Origin: Paramicrobacterium sp051513965
GTDB taxonomy: Bacteria > Actinomycetota > Actinomycetes > Actinomycetales > Microbacteriaceae
DNA: 64,000 nucleotides
Direction: 5' to 3'
Assembly (NCBI RefSeq): GCF_051513965.1
Contig: NZ_CP195847.1
Location: 1,302,001 to 1,366,000 of the forward strand
Below the pieces are notes generated by a model, which saw only the letters and a list, made by a program, of their open reading frames with translations, made no database searches and was not told the origin of the DNA. Positions 47,322 to 56,050 of the stretch are shown piece after piece; the first letter of the stretch is position 1; each line of letters starts with the position of its first letter. Made by a program: the position numbers and the translations under genes.

Positions 47322-47800
47322 GTGGTCTCCTTTTCGTCGAGGCGGGCAAGCGCCTGCAGGGCGATGTCAACGTGGATCCGGTTTGGCTTCAGCGTCGACC
47401 GTGGCGTCAGCGCCGCATAGGCGGAGTCGCCGAGCAGCGCCCTGATGCGCTCCTCGTCGGCGCCTTCGGCGAGGCTGAGACCGCGGCGAGCGAGGCGCAC
47501 GGAGGCGAGATCGCGGAGTCGCGTGACGGCGGCGTCGCTCACGGCATCCCCCTCTCGTCTGTGGGATTGGAGGGCCCAGGACAGCCGAGTGAGGTCTTTG
47601 CGGGCCCCCGGCGATCCGGTGGGCGCGGCCGGGTCCCAGAGCGTACCGTCGTCCCCGGACGAGGTGTCGAGCAGGATGCCGATGAGTAGCGGCACTGCCG
47701 CGGCCGCTGCGACGAAGGGCACGTCGACTCCGACGAGCCACAGTGCGGCCCCGAGCAGGACTCCCAGGAGGAGGCATCCCGCGATACGCCGACCCGTCAT
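47318..47800 (-). CDS. Small membrane protein of the MoxR operon
   Basis: About 160 residues. Two adjoining N-terminal membrane helices (about 5-23 and 28-46), then a cytosolic part rich in Arg/Ala (RLRDLASVRLARRGLSLAEGADEERIRALLG). No recognised domain. It overlaps moxR by four bases at its 3' end and the restored DUF4129 frame by four bases at its 5' end (ATGA). A longer open frame upstream is antisense-like composition inside DUF4129 and was not used. Confidence 0.75.
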   Translation of the reverse strand: MTGRRIAGCLLLGVLLGAALWLVGVDVPFVAAAAAVPLLIGILLDTSSGDDGTLWDPAAPTGSPGARKDLTRLSWALQSHRREGDAVSDAAVTRLRDLASVRLARRGLSLAEGADEERIRALLGDSAYAALTPRSTLKPNRIHVDIALQALARLDEKETT

Positions 47801-48509
47801 GACCACACTTCCTGGACAGCTCGAAGGGATTCGCGTGCCCGCGCGACGTCGGCGCTCGATGCGCGGTGCCCACCGAATCGGACATCGAGGTACAGCCTCA
47901 GAAGCGTGCGCACATCCGTCGCAGCGTCGGAGTGGCGGGCGAGGAGACGAATCGTGAACTCTGACGGAGTCTCGGACGGGGCTCGTCGGTGCCGGTGTCT
48001 TCTGCCGACTGCTGCAGGCCGAGCCATGCGGCGATGATCGCATTCGTGGGCTCAGCTTCCGCCTCAAGAACCTGGAGCGCATGGGCGATGCCTCGCGTGA
48101 GAGCTGGAACGACGTCGGGCTCGTCGGTCTCGCCTTCATCGGTGGCGCTTGCGGTTCCGAGCGAGACGGATGCCTGCCCGACAGCGTTGCGCCTGCGACG
48201 ACGAATCGTTCTGATGATAAGCGCCACAAGGGCGATCGCCGCGGCCGTCGCGATCAGAACGAGAGCGATCATGAGTGGAGTGAGGTCGGTTCCAGGGATG
48301 TCGTCAGGAAGTTCGCGCTGTTGTGGCGGCAGATCACCCTCGCCCGCCTCAGAGGGCGCGGGAAGCGGCTTGTCCCGATGCGGAATCAGGAGATCGATCC
48401 GAGGGGCCCCGAGCGTCAGCGGACCTTGAAGAGCAGTGGCGCCGACGACCCCAAGCGCCAGAACGATGACGAGCGCGAAGCGAACACGAGATGTCATGCG
48501 TCGACGCAC
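47797..48509 (-). pseudogene. DUF4129 protein gene with a one-base frameshift
   Basis: The first gene of the MoxR operon. Its N-terminal part reads a signal-like helix (MTSRVRFALVIVLALGV), an outer loop and a second helix, then ALQVLEAEAEPTNAIIAAW. Near 47978-47981 (GGGG on the plus strand) the frame shifts by one: the good C-terminus SETPSEFTIRLLARHSD and LYLDVRFGGHRASSADVARARESL, typical of DUF4129, is in another frame. Adding one base there gives about 233 codons ending at the ATGA overlap with the next gene. It is either a recent mutation or a sequencing error in a short G run. ATG at 48497 is a second start option. Confidence 0.75.
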
Positions 48510-48580
48510 TCCAGTGCGACGACGACGGTGCTCGGCATGCCCTCACACTATCGTGTGGCGCAGACGTCGATGAGCATAAG

Positions 48581-50650
48581 TCAGATGTGCCCGGCCTTCT
48601 CCATCGCGCGGAGCTCGCGCTTGAGCTCCGAGACCTCGTCACGCAGTCGTGCGGCGAGCTCAAACTTGAGCTCTTCGGCGGCTGCGAGCATCTGCGTGTT
48701 GAGATCTGCGATGATCGCCTCGAGGTCGTTCGCGCCCTCGCTGGCAAGGCCTTCGTGCGTGCGCAGCTGAGGTGTCGGCGACGAGGTGCGGTCTGCGCCG
48801 CGCTTCGCGAGCAGCTTCTCGGTGTCTGCACCCTCTCTGATGAGAACATCGGTGATGTCGGCGATCCGTTTGCGCAACGGCGTCGGGTCGATCCCGTGCT
48901 CCGTGTTGTAAGCGATCTGCTTCTCACGGCGACGGTTAGTCTCGTCGATGGCGTACCGCATGGAATCGGTCATGTTGTCGGCATACATGTGGACCTGGCC
49001 CGAGACGTTTCGAGCGGCGCGACCGATCGTCTGAATGAGGGAGGTCGACGAGCGCAGGAAACCCTCCTTATCGGCATCCAGAATCGCAACCAACGAGACT
49101 TCGGGAAGATCGAGGCCCTCCCGGAGCAGGTTGATACCGACCAGTACGTCGTAGACGCCGGCGCGAAGCTCGGTGAGGAGCTCGACGCGACGGAGCGTAT
49201 CGACGTCTGAGTGGAGGTATCGGACTCGGACCCCTGCCTCCGTCAGGAAGTCGGTCAGCTCCTCCGCCATCTTCTTCGTCAGCGTCGTGACGAGCACACG
49301 CTCGTCACGTTCCGCGCGCGCACGGATTTCCTCGAGAAGGTCATCGATCTGACCCTCAGACGGCTTGACGACGATCTCTGGATCGACGAGTCCCGTCGGC
49401 CGGATGATCTGTTCGACGACACCGTCTGCGACGCCCAGCTCGTAACGCCCGGGCGTTGCAGAAAGATACACCGTCTGCCCCACACGGTTCTTGAACTCAT
49501 TCCAGGTGAGCGGTCTGTTGTCGAGTGCACTCGGAAGCCGGAACCCATGCTCGACAAGGGTGCGCTTGCGGGAAGCATCCCCCTCGTACATGGCGCCAAT
49601 CTGCGGAACGGTGACGTGGGACTCGTCGATGACGACGAGGAAGTCGTCGGGAAAATAATCGAGCAGGCAGTGCGGCGCTTCGCCGGGAGAACGACCGTCA
49701 ATGTGGCGCGAGTAGTTCTCGATTCCGGAACAGAAGCCGATCTGCTCCATCATCTCGAGGTCGAAGGTCGTCCGCATGCGCAGGCGCTGAGCCTCGAGGA
49801 GCTTGCCCTGCTTTTCGAGCTCGGACAGGCGTTCTTGAAGTTCGTCTTGGATCGTTCCGATAGCCCGGCGCATCGTCTCCGGACTGGCCGCATAGTGGGT
49901 CGCCGGGAAAAGCGACACTGCATCGAGCGTCTTGACGATCTCACCTGTGAGCGGGTGCAGCGCGTACAGAGCTTCGATCTCGTCTCCGAACATCTCGATG
50001 CGGATCGCGAGCTCCTCATAGACAGGAATGATCTCGATGGTGTCCCCGCGCACACGGAAGTTCCCGCGCGAGAAATCAACGTCATTGCGGTTGTACTGCA
50101 TGCCGATGAATCGCCGGATGAGCTCGTCGCGCGACACACGCTGACCGATCTGCAGTGCGACCATCGCGTCCAGGTACTCTTCCGCAGCTCCGAGGCCGTA
50201 GATGCAGGAGACAGTGGAGACGACCACCACGTCGCGCCGGCTCAGGAGCGAGTTGGTCGTCGAGTGCCTCAGCCGCTCGACCTCAGCGTTGATCGACGAG
50301 TCCTTCTCGATGAACGTGTCTGTCTGCGGCACGTATGCCTCAGGCTGGTAGTAGTCGTAATACGAGACGAAGTACTCGACCGCATTCTCCGGGAGCAGCT
50401 CGCGGAACTCATTCGCAAGCTGAGCGGCGAGCGTCTTGTTGTGGGCGAGGATGAGCGTCGGCCGCTGCACTGCTTCGACCAGCCACGCCGTGGTCGCCGA
50501 TTTGCCGGTCCCCGTCGCGCCAAGCAGCACGACGTCGGTTTCGCCGGCGTTGATGCGGTTCGCGAGCTCGGCGATCGCCTTGGGCTGGTCGCCGCTCGGC
50601 TCATATTCACTGACAACGGTGAACGGATGAACGGAGCGTGTCGGTTCCAT
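48581..50650 (-). CDS. uvrB: Excinuclease ABC subunit UvrB
   Basis: A 689-residue helicase-like damage-verification protein. Walker A LGATGTGKSATTA (43-55), the beta-hairpin region YFVSYYDYYQPEAYVPQTDT, helicase motif DESHVTVPQ, motif VI QTIGRAARNVSG, and a C-terminal UVR motif (LNTQMLAAAEELKFELAARLRDEV) for UvrC binding. Normal length for the family. It is apart from uvrA-uvrC, 39 bases after pcp; no strict SOS box lies upstream. Confidence 0.98.
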   Translation of the reverse strand: MEPTRSVHPFTVVSEYEPSGDQPKAIAELANRINAGETDVVLLGATGTGKSATTAWLVEAVQRPTLILAHNKTLAAQLANEFRELLPENAVEYFVSYYDYYQPEAYVPQTDTFIEKDSSINAEVERLRHSTTNSLLSRRDVVVVSTVSCIYGLGAAEEYLDAMVALQIGQRVSRDELIRRFIGMQYNRNDVDFSRGNFRVRGDTIEIIPVYEELAIRIEMFGDEIEALYALHPLTGEIVKTLDAVSLFPATHYAASPETMRRAIGTIQDELQERLSELEKQGKLLEAQRLRMRTTFDLEMMEQIGFCSGIENYSRHIDGRSPGEAPHCLLDYFPDDFLVVIDESHVTVPQIGAMYEGDASRKRTLVEHGFRLPSALDNRPLTWNEFKNRVGQTVYLSATPGRYELGVADGVVEQIIRPTGLVDPEIVVKPSEGQIDDLLEEIRARAERDERVLVTTLTKKMAEELTDFLTEAGVRVRYLHSDVDTLRRVELLTELRAGVYDVLVGINLLREGLDLPEVSLVAILDADKEGFLRSSTSLIQTIGRAARNVSGQVHMYADNMTDSMRYAIDETNRRREKQIAYNTEHGIDPTPLRKRIADITDVLIREGADTEKLLAKRGADRTSSPTPQLRTHEGLASEGANDLEAIIADLNTQMLAAAEELKFELAARLRDEVSELKRELRAMEKAGHI

Positions 50651-50689
50651 GGTGCGAGTCTATGCTCTGCCACTGACGTTCTACTGTGT

Positions 50690-51307
50690 TCAGTCTTCTC
50701 GGCCGCCGACGGCGGTGATGTCCGAGCTTCCGCGAGCATCGGTGACACGGATGACCGTCTCAATGCCGCGGACAGCGAGCGCTGTGGGCATCGTCGATTC
50801 CACGGGTACGTGAACAAACCCGGCGGCACGGATCGACGGGGTCGCGTCGGCGAGGTGCATGAGCGTGTAGAACACGTGATTGCAGACATAGCTTCCGGCA
50901 GACAGGGAGAGCTCGGCAGGAACAGCGTCCGCCTGCAGAGCCTCGACGATCGCTTTTACCGGGAGCGTCGACTCGACGGCGAGCGGTGCATCAGCGACGA
51001 TGATGCGGTCGGTCGGCTGCTGACCCGAATTGTCGGGAATGCGCGCGTCATCGCGATTGATGGCGTATCTCTCAAGAGAGACGCATGAGCGGCCGCCTGC
51101 TTCACCGACGCAGATGACGATGTCGGGAGCATGATCGCGCACGGCGTGCCGAAGGAGCTCGCTTGATCGTCCGAAAACACAGGGCAATATGCGCGTGATG
51201 ATTTCAGATGAGCCGACGCGATCGGAGAGCGCGCGCACGGCCTCTTCCGACGCGTTCGATGCGGAGTTCGCGAAGGGATCGAACCCCGTCACGAGGACTC
51301 GGGTCAT
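50690..51307 (-). CDS. pcp: Pyroglutamyl-peptidase I
   Basis: A 205-residue cysteine peptidase (C15) removing N-terminal pyroglutamate. The motif VLVTGFDPFANSASNAS at the start, Glu69 in CVGEAGGR, nucleophile Cys142 in GSYVCNHVFY and His166 in GFVHVP form the complete triad. I chose ATG at 51307 because it overlaps the coaE stop by four bases; seven extra codons are open upstream. It is part of the TetR-coaE-pcp set. Confidence 0.92.
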   Translation of the reverse strand: MTRVLVTGFDPFANSASNASEEAVRALSDRVGSSEIITRILPCVFGRSSELLRHAVRDHAPDIVICVGEAGGRSCVSLERYAINRDDARIPDNSGQQPTDRIIVADAPLAVESTLPVKAIVEALQADAVPAELSLSAGSYVCNHVFYTLMHLADATPSIRAAGFVHVPVESTMPTALAVRGIETVIRVTDARGSSDITAVGGRED

Positions 51308-51909
51308 CTCGCGCCCAGTCTGTCCCACAGCTCGGCGACGGCCGTCTCGGTGTCCTCAAGAGACCCAGACGTGTCGATGATGACATCAGCGATCTGACGC
51401 CGCTGCGCATCACTCGCCTGCGAGGACACACGTCGTTCGGCGTCTTCTCGGCTGTGACCTCGCAGCTCGACAAGGCGCTCCACACGGAGATCCGCGGGTG
51501 CGTCAGCGACGACGACGAGGTCGAACTGATCGGCGATCCCTGTTTCGGTGAGAAGCGGAACGTCGTAGACGATGACCGCATCAGGATCTGCTTCCCGCGC
51601 GAGGCGAAACTTCGTCTCGGCGAGGGCACGCACAGCGGGATGCACTATGGCGTTGAGATCGTTGCGGGCTGTGGGGTCGCTGAACACAAGACCGCCGAGG
51701 CGCTCCCGGTCGAGAACGCCTTCGTCAGACGCGATATCCGCGCCGAAGCGCCTTCGGATGCGGTCAAGACCGTCGCTCCCCGGCTCCACGGCCTCACGGG
51801 CGAGCTGATCGGCGTCGACGATGACGGCTCCTCGCTCCGCGAGCATGGCCGCGATCGTGGACTTTCCGGAGGCGATGCCTCCTGTGAGCCCGACGAGCAG
51901 GCTGCTCAC
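51304..51909 (-). CDS. coaE: Dephospho-CoA kinase
   Basis: A 201-residue P-loop kinase, last step of coenzyme A synthesis. GLTGGIASGKSTI (7-19), the acceptor region VDADQLAREAVEPG with Asp for catalysis and VYDVPLLTETG as the lid are typical. GTG start overlapping the TetR stop by four bases. Short for actinobacteria, which often carry an extra C-terminal GrpB-like (UPF0157) domain; that is absent here. Confidence 0.95.
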   Translation of the reverse strand: MSSLLVGLTGGIASGKSTIAAMLAERGAVIVDADQLAREAVEPGSDGLDRIRRRFGADIASDEGVLDRERLGGLVFSDPTARNDLNAIVHPAVRALAETKFRLAREADPDAVIVYDVPLLTETGIADQFDLVVVADAPADLRVERLVELRGHSREDAERRVSSQASDAQRRQIADVIIDTSGSLEDTETAVAELWDRLGAR

Positions 51910-52568
51910 GACCGGTTCTCGAGATACGCGGTGAGGTACTGAATCGGGACGCTGCTCGCCTCACGGATCAGATCTGGATCGCCCTTCGGGTCCGCGTCGA
52001 ATGCAAGCCTCTGGATCGTGCGCGAGAGTTCGATGGACACAGAAACCTTGTCGCGCCACTCACCTCCGGTTCCGGCGCCGTCGAACTGCGAGAACAGCTC
52101 GACGACGGCATCTACATACGCTGCTGTCCGCTCTCGGTACTTGTTCTCATTCGAACCATCCGGGAGGATCCGGTAATGGGTGGCTTTGTAACCGGGAATC
52201 GTTCTGCGTGCGGTGCACGTGCTGTCCACGAGCGTGGCAAACGCCTCCTGCCAGGTTTCAGCTGGCTTGTCAGCGAACCGATCGATCGCAATCTCCACAT
52301 ACCTGGAGATCATGTAGTCGTATACACCGAGTAGCAGTGCAATGCGATCGGGGAAGAACCTGTAGACGGTTCCGATCGCCATATCTGCACGCTTGGCAAC
52401 TTCCGCCGTGGTCACTCCGGAGTGGCCGGACTCGTCGATGATCTCGCCGCACGCGCGGAGGATCGTCTCCAGGCTCTGCTTGCTTCGACTCTGCTGAGGG
52501 CTGTTGCGCAGGAGGGACGCATCTGCGTACTCGATTGACAGAAACTTTGTCAATGGATCAACGTTCAC
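51906..52568 (-). CDS. TetR-family transcriptional regulator
   Basis: About 220 residues. The helix-turn-helix ETILRACGEIIDESGHSGVTTAEVAKRADMAIGTVYRFFPDRIALL (about 37-82, quoted by ends only in the family pattern VTTAEVAKRADMAIGTVYRFF) is typical; the C-terminal ligand domain has a bulky segment YKATHYRILPDGSNENKYRE. The effector is unknown. GTG at 52568 with AAGG seven bases before it was chosen; an ATG at 52661 adds 31 codons that look non-coding. An inverted repeat lies in its own first codons. It is coupled to coaE and pcp. Confidence 0.85.
   Translation of the reverse strand: MNVDPLTKFLSIEYADASLLRNSPQQSRSKQSLETILRACGEIIDESGHSGVTTAEVAKRADMAIGTVYRFFPDRIALLLGVYDYMISRYVEIAIDRFADKPAETWQEAFATLVDSTCTARRTIPGYKATHYRILPDGSNENKYRERTAAYVDAVVELFSQFDGAGTGGEWRDKVSVSIELSRTIQRLAFDADPKGDPDLIREASSVPIQYLTAYLENRS
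52534..52554. promoter_or_regulatory. Inverted repeat, candidate TetR operator
   Basis: ATTGACA and TGTCAAT, perfect 7-base arms with a 7-base spacer. Read on the minus strand it includes TTGACA, a perfect -35, so it may be an operator over a promoter that lies just inside or before the TetR gene. Confidence 0.5.
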
Positions 52569-52690
52569 TGCACACCTTGAAACTGTTGCGGGCCGAATCG
52601 AAGATCGATCGGCGAATCGGTCGATAGGAAAAACACTAGCAGGATGTTTCGCGGCTTCCACGGCACGAAACTCATCGCCGGAGAAACGAC

Positions 52691-52723
52691 AATGGTCGGC
52701 TCAGCGGAGCTGAGCCGACCATT
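52691..52723 (-). terminator. Hairpin terminator after rpsA
   Basis: A 15-bp stem (52691-52705 with 52709-52723, short loop) 12 bases after the rpsA stop codon, with a weak T-rich stretch beyond on the minus strand. Confidence 0.8.
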
Positions 52724-52735
52724 GAGCAGAGACGA

Positions 52736-54178
52736 TTAGTTGTTGCTGGACAGCTTCTCCCGAAGTGCCGCGAGCGACGCGTCGTCTGCGAGTGTTCCGG
52801 CCGACTGAGCCTCGCCAGCGAAGTTCGCGTTCGCGGCCGGAGCGTCGCCCTCGGCCTCGTCTGCGAGTGCAGCGGCGACCTGCTTCTTGTGAGCCTCCCA
52901 GCGAGCCTGGGCAGCAGCGTAGTCCTGCTCCCACTTCTCGCGCTGAGCCTCGAAGCCTTCCTTCCACTCGTTCGTCTCGGGGTCGAAGCCCTCGGGGTAC
53001 TTGTAGTTGCCCTCTTCGTCGTACTCCGTGGCCATACCGTAGAGCGCGGGGTCGAACTCAGTGCCCTCGGGGTCGACGCCTTCGTTGGCCTGCTTGAGGC
53101 TCAGCGAGATGCGACGGCGCTCGAGATCGATGTCGATGATCTTGACAAAGACCTCCTGGCCGACCGAGACAACCTGGTCAGCGAGCTCGACGTGCTTCGA
53201 GCTGAGCTCGGAGATGTGGACGAGGCCCTCGATGCCGTCGGCGACGCGAACGAACGCGCCGAACGGTACGAGCTTGGTGACCTTGCCCGGCGTGATCTGG
53301 CCAATCGCGTGCGTGCGAGCGAAGACCTGCCACGGGTCTTCCTGGGTTGCCTTGAGGGAGAGCGAGACGCGCTCACGGTCGAGGTCGACCTCGAGGATCT
53401 CGACGGTGACCTCCTGGCCAACCTCGACAACCTCGGAAGCGTGCTCGATGTGCTTCCAGCTGAGCTCGGAAACGTGGACGAGACCGTCAACGCCACCAAG
53501 ATCGACGAACGCACCGAAGTTGACGATCGACGACACGATGCCCTTGCGAACCTGACCCTTGTGCAGGTTGTTGAGGAACGAGGTGCGGCTCTCGGACTGC
53601 GTCTGCTCAAGCAGGGCGCGGCGCGACAGCACGACGTTGTTGCGGTTCTTGTCGAGTTCGAGGATCTTGGCCTCGAGCTCCTGACCGAGGTACGGGGTGA
53701 GATCGCGAACGCGGCGAAGCTCGATGAGCGAAGCGGGCAGGAAGCCGCGGAGCCCGATGTCGACGATGAGGCCGCCCTTGACGACCTCGATGACCTGGCC
53801 GGTCACGACGCCATCGGCTTCCTTGATCTTCTCGACATCGCCCCAGGCGCGCTCGTACTGCGCACGCTTCTTGGAGAGAATGAGGCGGCCCTCTTTGTCT
53901 TCCTTCTGCAGGACGAGAGCCTCGACGGTGTCGCCGACCTCCACGACCTCGGTCGGGTCGACATCGTGCTTGATGGAGAGTTCGCGAGAGGGGATGACGC
54001 CCTCGGTCTTGTAACCGACGTCGAGCAGAACCTCGTCGCGGTCGATCTTCACTACGGTGCCCTCGATGAGGTCTCCGTCATTGAAGAACTTCAGTGTCTT
54101 CTCGACCGCTGCGAGGAAATCTTCAGCAGATCCGATGTCGTTGATGGCGACCTGCTTGGCGGTCGTTGCGGTTGTCAT
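52736..54178 (-). CDS. rpsA: 30S ribosomal protein S1
   Basis: A 480-residue protein with four S1 repeats: GDLIEGTVVKIDRDEVLLDVG (about 35), VVTGQVIEVVKGGLIVDIG (about 124), VRKGIVSSIVNFGAFVDLGG (about 209) and ITPGKVTKLVPFGAFVRVAD (about 294), ending in an acidic linker (QREKWEQDYAAAQARWEAHKK region) and the C-terminal LAALREKL tail. Actinobacterial S1 has four rather than six repeats, so the length is normal. It recruits mRNA to the 30S. Strong promoter expected; see the palindrome upstream. Confidence 0.97.
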   Translation of the reverse strand: MTTATTAKQVAINDIGSAEDFLAAVEKTLKFFNDGDLIEGTVVKIDRDEVLLDVGYKTEGVIPSRELSIKHDVDPTEVVEVGDTVEALVLQKEDKEGRLILSKKRAQYERAWGDVEKIKEADGVVTGQVIEVVKGGLIVDIGLRGFLPASLIELRRVRDLTPYLGQELEAKILELDKNRNNVVLSRRALLEQTQSESRTSFLNNLHKGQVRKGIVSSIVNFGAFVDLGGVDGLVHVSELSWKHIEHASEVVEVGQEVTVEILEVDLDRERVSLSLKATQEDPWQVFARTHAIGQITPGKVTKLVPFGAFVRVADGIEGLVHISELSSKHVELADQVVSVGQEVFVKIIDIDLERRRISLSLKQANEGVDPEGTEFDPALYGMATEYDEEGNYKYPEGFDPETNEWKEGFEAQREKWEQDYAAAQARWEAHKKQVAAALADEAEGDAPAANANFAGEAQSAGTLADDASLAALREKLSSNN

Positions 54179-54259
54179 ATAGGTAAATGCTCCAGGGTGG
54201 ACAATTGGTCAGGCCCGGTCACGAGTCGTGCATGTGCGTGATGGGCAGGCGGATAGGAC

Positions 54260-54273
54260 GTCACAAATGTGAC
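54260..54273. promoter_or_regulatory. Perfect palindrome in the rpsA promoter region
   Basis: GTCACA-AA-TGTGAC, six-base arms and a two-base centre, about 85 bases before the rpsA start. On the minus strand it falls between a TTGAAT-like -35 and a weak -10 (CTATCC), so it may be an operator. The arms are reversed relative to CRP/GlxR sites (TGTGA-N6-TCACA). Confidence 0.5.
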
Positions 54274-54337
54274 ATTCAATCTTAGCGCGCTGACGAGCTC
54301 AGAATCAACTGCGCGGAGTGCGCTCCTCTGCGGCCTC

Positions 54338-56014
54338 TCACCGCAGCAGCTCGGTGCGTAGGGTATCCAGTCCTACTCCCCCGAGAGACAGTGCGCGGGT
54401 GTGGAAATCCTTCAGCGAGAAGGACGATCCCTCGCGCTCGCGACTCTCATCCCGAAGCTGCTCCCAGATTCTCTGTCCGACCTTGTACGCGGGTGCTTGT
54501 CCAGGCCATCCCAGATACCGATTCACCTCGAACCTGACGAAGCTCTCATCCATGTTGACGTTCGACTTCATGAACTCGAAGGCGTACTCAGCAGTCCAGG
54601 CACTCCCGCCTCCGGGAACGGTCTTTCCGAGGTGAACGCCGATGTCCAGCACGACTCGTGCTGCCCGCATCCGCTGCCCATCCAGCATCCCGAGTCGATC
54701 CGCTGGGTCGTCCAGGTACCCGAGGTCCTGCATGAGCCGCTCTGCATAGAGCGCCCAGCCCTCGGCATGCCCGGAGGTTCCCGCGAGCAGGCGGCGCCAG
54801 CTGTTGAGCGTCCGCCTGTTGTACACGGCCTGGCCGATCTGCAGATGGTGGCCGGGCACGCCCTCGTGATAGACGGTGGTCAGCTCACGCCACGTGTCGA
54901 ACTCCGTGACCCCTTCGGGCACGGACCACCACATCCGCCCAGGTCGCGAGAAGTCGTCAGTCGGGCCTGTGTAGTAGATTCCGCCCTCTGTCGTCGGGGC
55001 GATCATGCACTCAATGGTTCGGATCTCATCCGGGATGTCGAAATGCACTCCGGCCAAGTCTGCGACTGCGCGGTCGCTCGTCTCCTGCATCCACGTCCGC
55101 AGTGCCTCGGTGCCATGGAGCTTACGGCTCTGGTCGGTGTCGAGGTGAGCTATGGCTTCGAGAACCCCAGCCCCCGGCAGGATCTGTCGTGCGATGGCCT
55201 CCTGCTCGTCGACCATTCGCTCGAGCTCCTGGATTCCCCACTCGTACGTCTCATCGAGGTCGATCTTCGCCCCGAGAAATTCCTGGGAGCGAAGCTCGTA
55301 GATGTCGCGTCCTACAGCGTCGCGTTCAGGGGCATGCGGCTCCAGCTCGTCGACGAGGTAGGAACGGAACCTACCGTAGGCCTCCGCAGCCTCGGCCGCG
55401 TAGCGACGAAGGTCATCCGCGAGGGCTTCAGGAACTGAGGCGCGGCTGGTGACGCCTCGCTCGGCGAGCTCAGCGAAGAAGCCGTCGGATGCCGCGAGCT
55501 TCTCGGCCTGAGCAGCGACCTCCCTCACCTGACGCTTCGCAGGAACGGTTCCGCGTTCCACACCGACGTGGAGTGTCTCGACGTAGCCCTCGAGCGCCTG
55601 CGCGACTCGAGACAGGCGCGTGGACACAGCAGCCCAATCGTCGGTGGAGGACGTCGGCATGAGGTCGAACGCTTCGCGGACGTGCTGAGCAGGAGAGTCG
55701 ATGACATTGAGATCTCGGAATGGCAGTCCAGCATCGATGCTCTGGAGCGTGAGAGCGAGTTCACGACCGAGATCATCCTTCGTGACTCGATCGACGTCGT
55801 CGACGGGAGCCGCGGCTTCGAGCTCGGCACGCACTGTCGATACGGCGTCAGCGAGAGCATCCACCCCCGAGGGTGAATAGTCTGCGAATCGGTCGTTGAC
55901 CTCATCGCGGCCGATGTAGGTGCCGACCGTCGGCTCTAACGAAGCGACGGTGTCGACCCATCGCTCAGCGATGGCATCGATGGCGGTTGGTTCACGTGTC
56001 TGCTCTGACGTCAT
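54338..56014 (-). CDS. DUF885 family metallopeptidase-like protein
   Basis: A 558-residue protein. The zinc motif HEGVPGHHLQ (variant of HExxH with an inserted Gly-Val-Pro) near residue 400 and GHAEGWALYAERLM 50 residues later are the hallmark of DUF885, related to the M32/M2-like gluzincins. No signal peptide, so it is cytosolic. The substrate is unknown, possibly small peptides. ATG at 56014 chosen. It follows polA by 36 bases and is probably co-transcribed with it. Confidence 0.88.
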   Translation of the reverse strand: MTSEQTREPTAIDAIAERWVDTVASLEPTVGTYIGRDEVNDRFADYSPSGVDALADAVSTVRAELEAAAPVDDVDRVTKDDLGRELALTLQSIDAGLPFRDLNVIDSPAQHVREAFDLMPTSSTDDWAAVSTRLSRVAQALEGYVETLHVGVERGTVPAKRQVREVAAQAEKLAASDGFFAELAERGVTSRASVPEALADDLRRYAAEAAEAYGRFRSYLVDELEPHAPERDAVGRDIYELRSQEFLGAKIDLDETYEWGIQELERMVDEQEAIARQILPGAGVLEAIAHLDTDQSRKLHGTEALRTWMQETSDRAVADLAGVHFDIPDEIRTIECMIAPTTEGGIYYTGPTDDFSRPGRMWWSVPEGVTEFDTWRELTTVYHEGVPGHHLQIGQAVYNRRTLNSWRRLLAGTSGHAEGWALYAERLMQDLGYLDDPADRLGMLDGQRMRAARVVLDIGVHLGKTVPGGGSAWTAEYAFEFMKSNVNMDESFVRFEVNRYLGWPGQAPAYKVGQRIWEQLRDESREREGSSFSLKDFHTRALSLGGVGLDTLRTELLR

Positions 56015-56050
56015 GATGCGAGCGTATGCCACGCGACCGAGCAACGGTAA

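Noticed and set aside
49211..54241. Plus-strand open frames of about 625 and 450 codons opposite uvrB/pcp and rpsA
   Set aside because: Mirror images of conserved genes with strongly charged, repetitive translation; no independent coding evidence.
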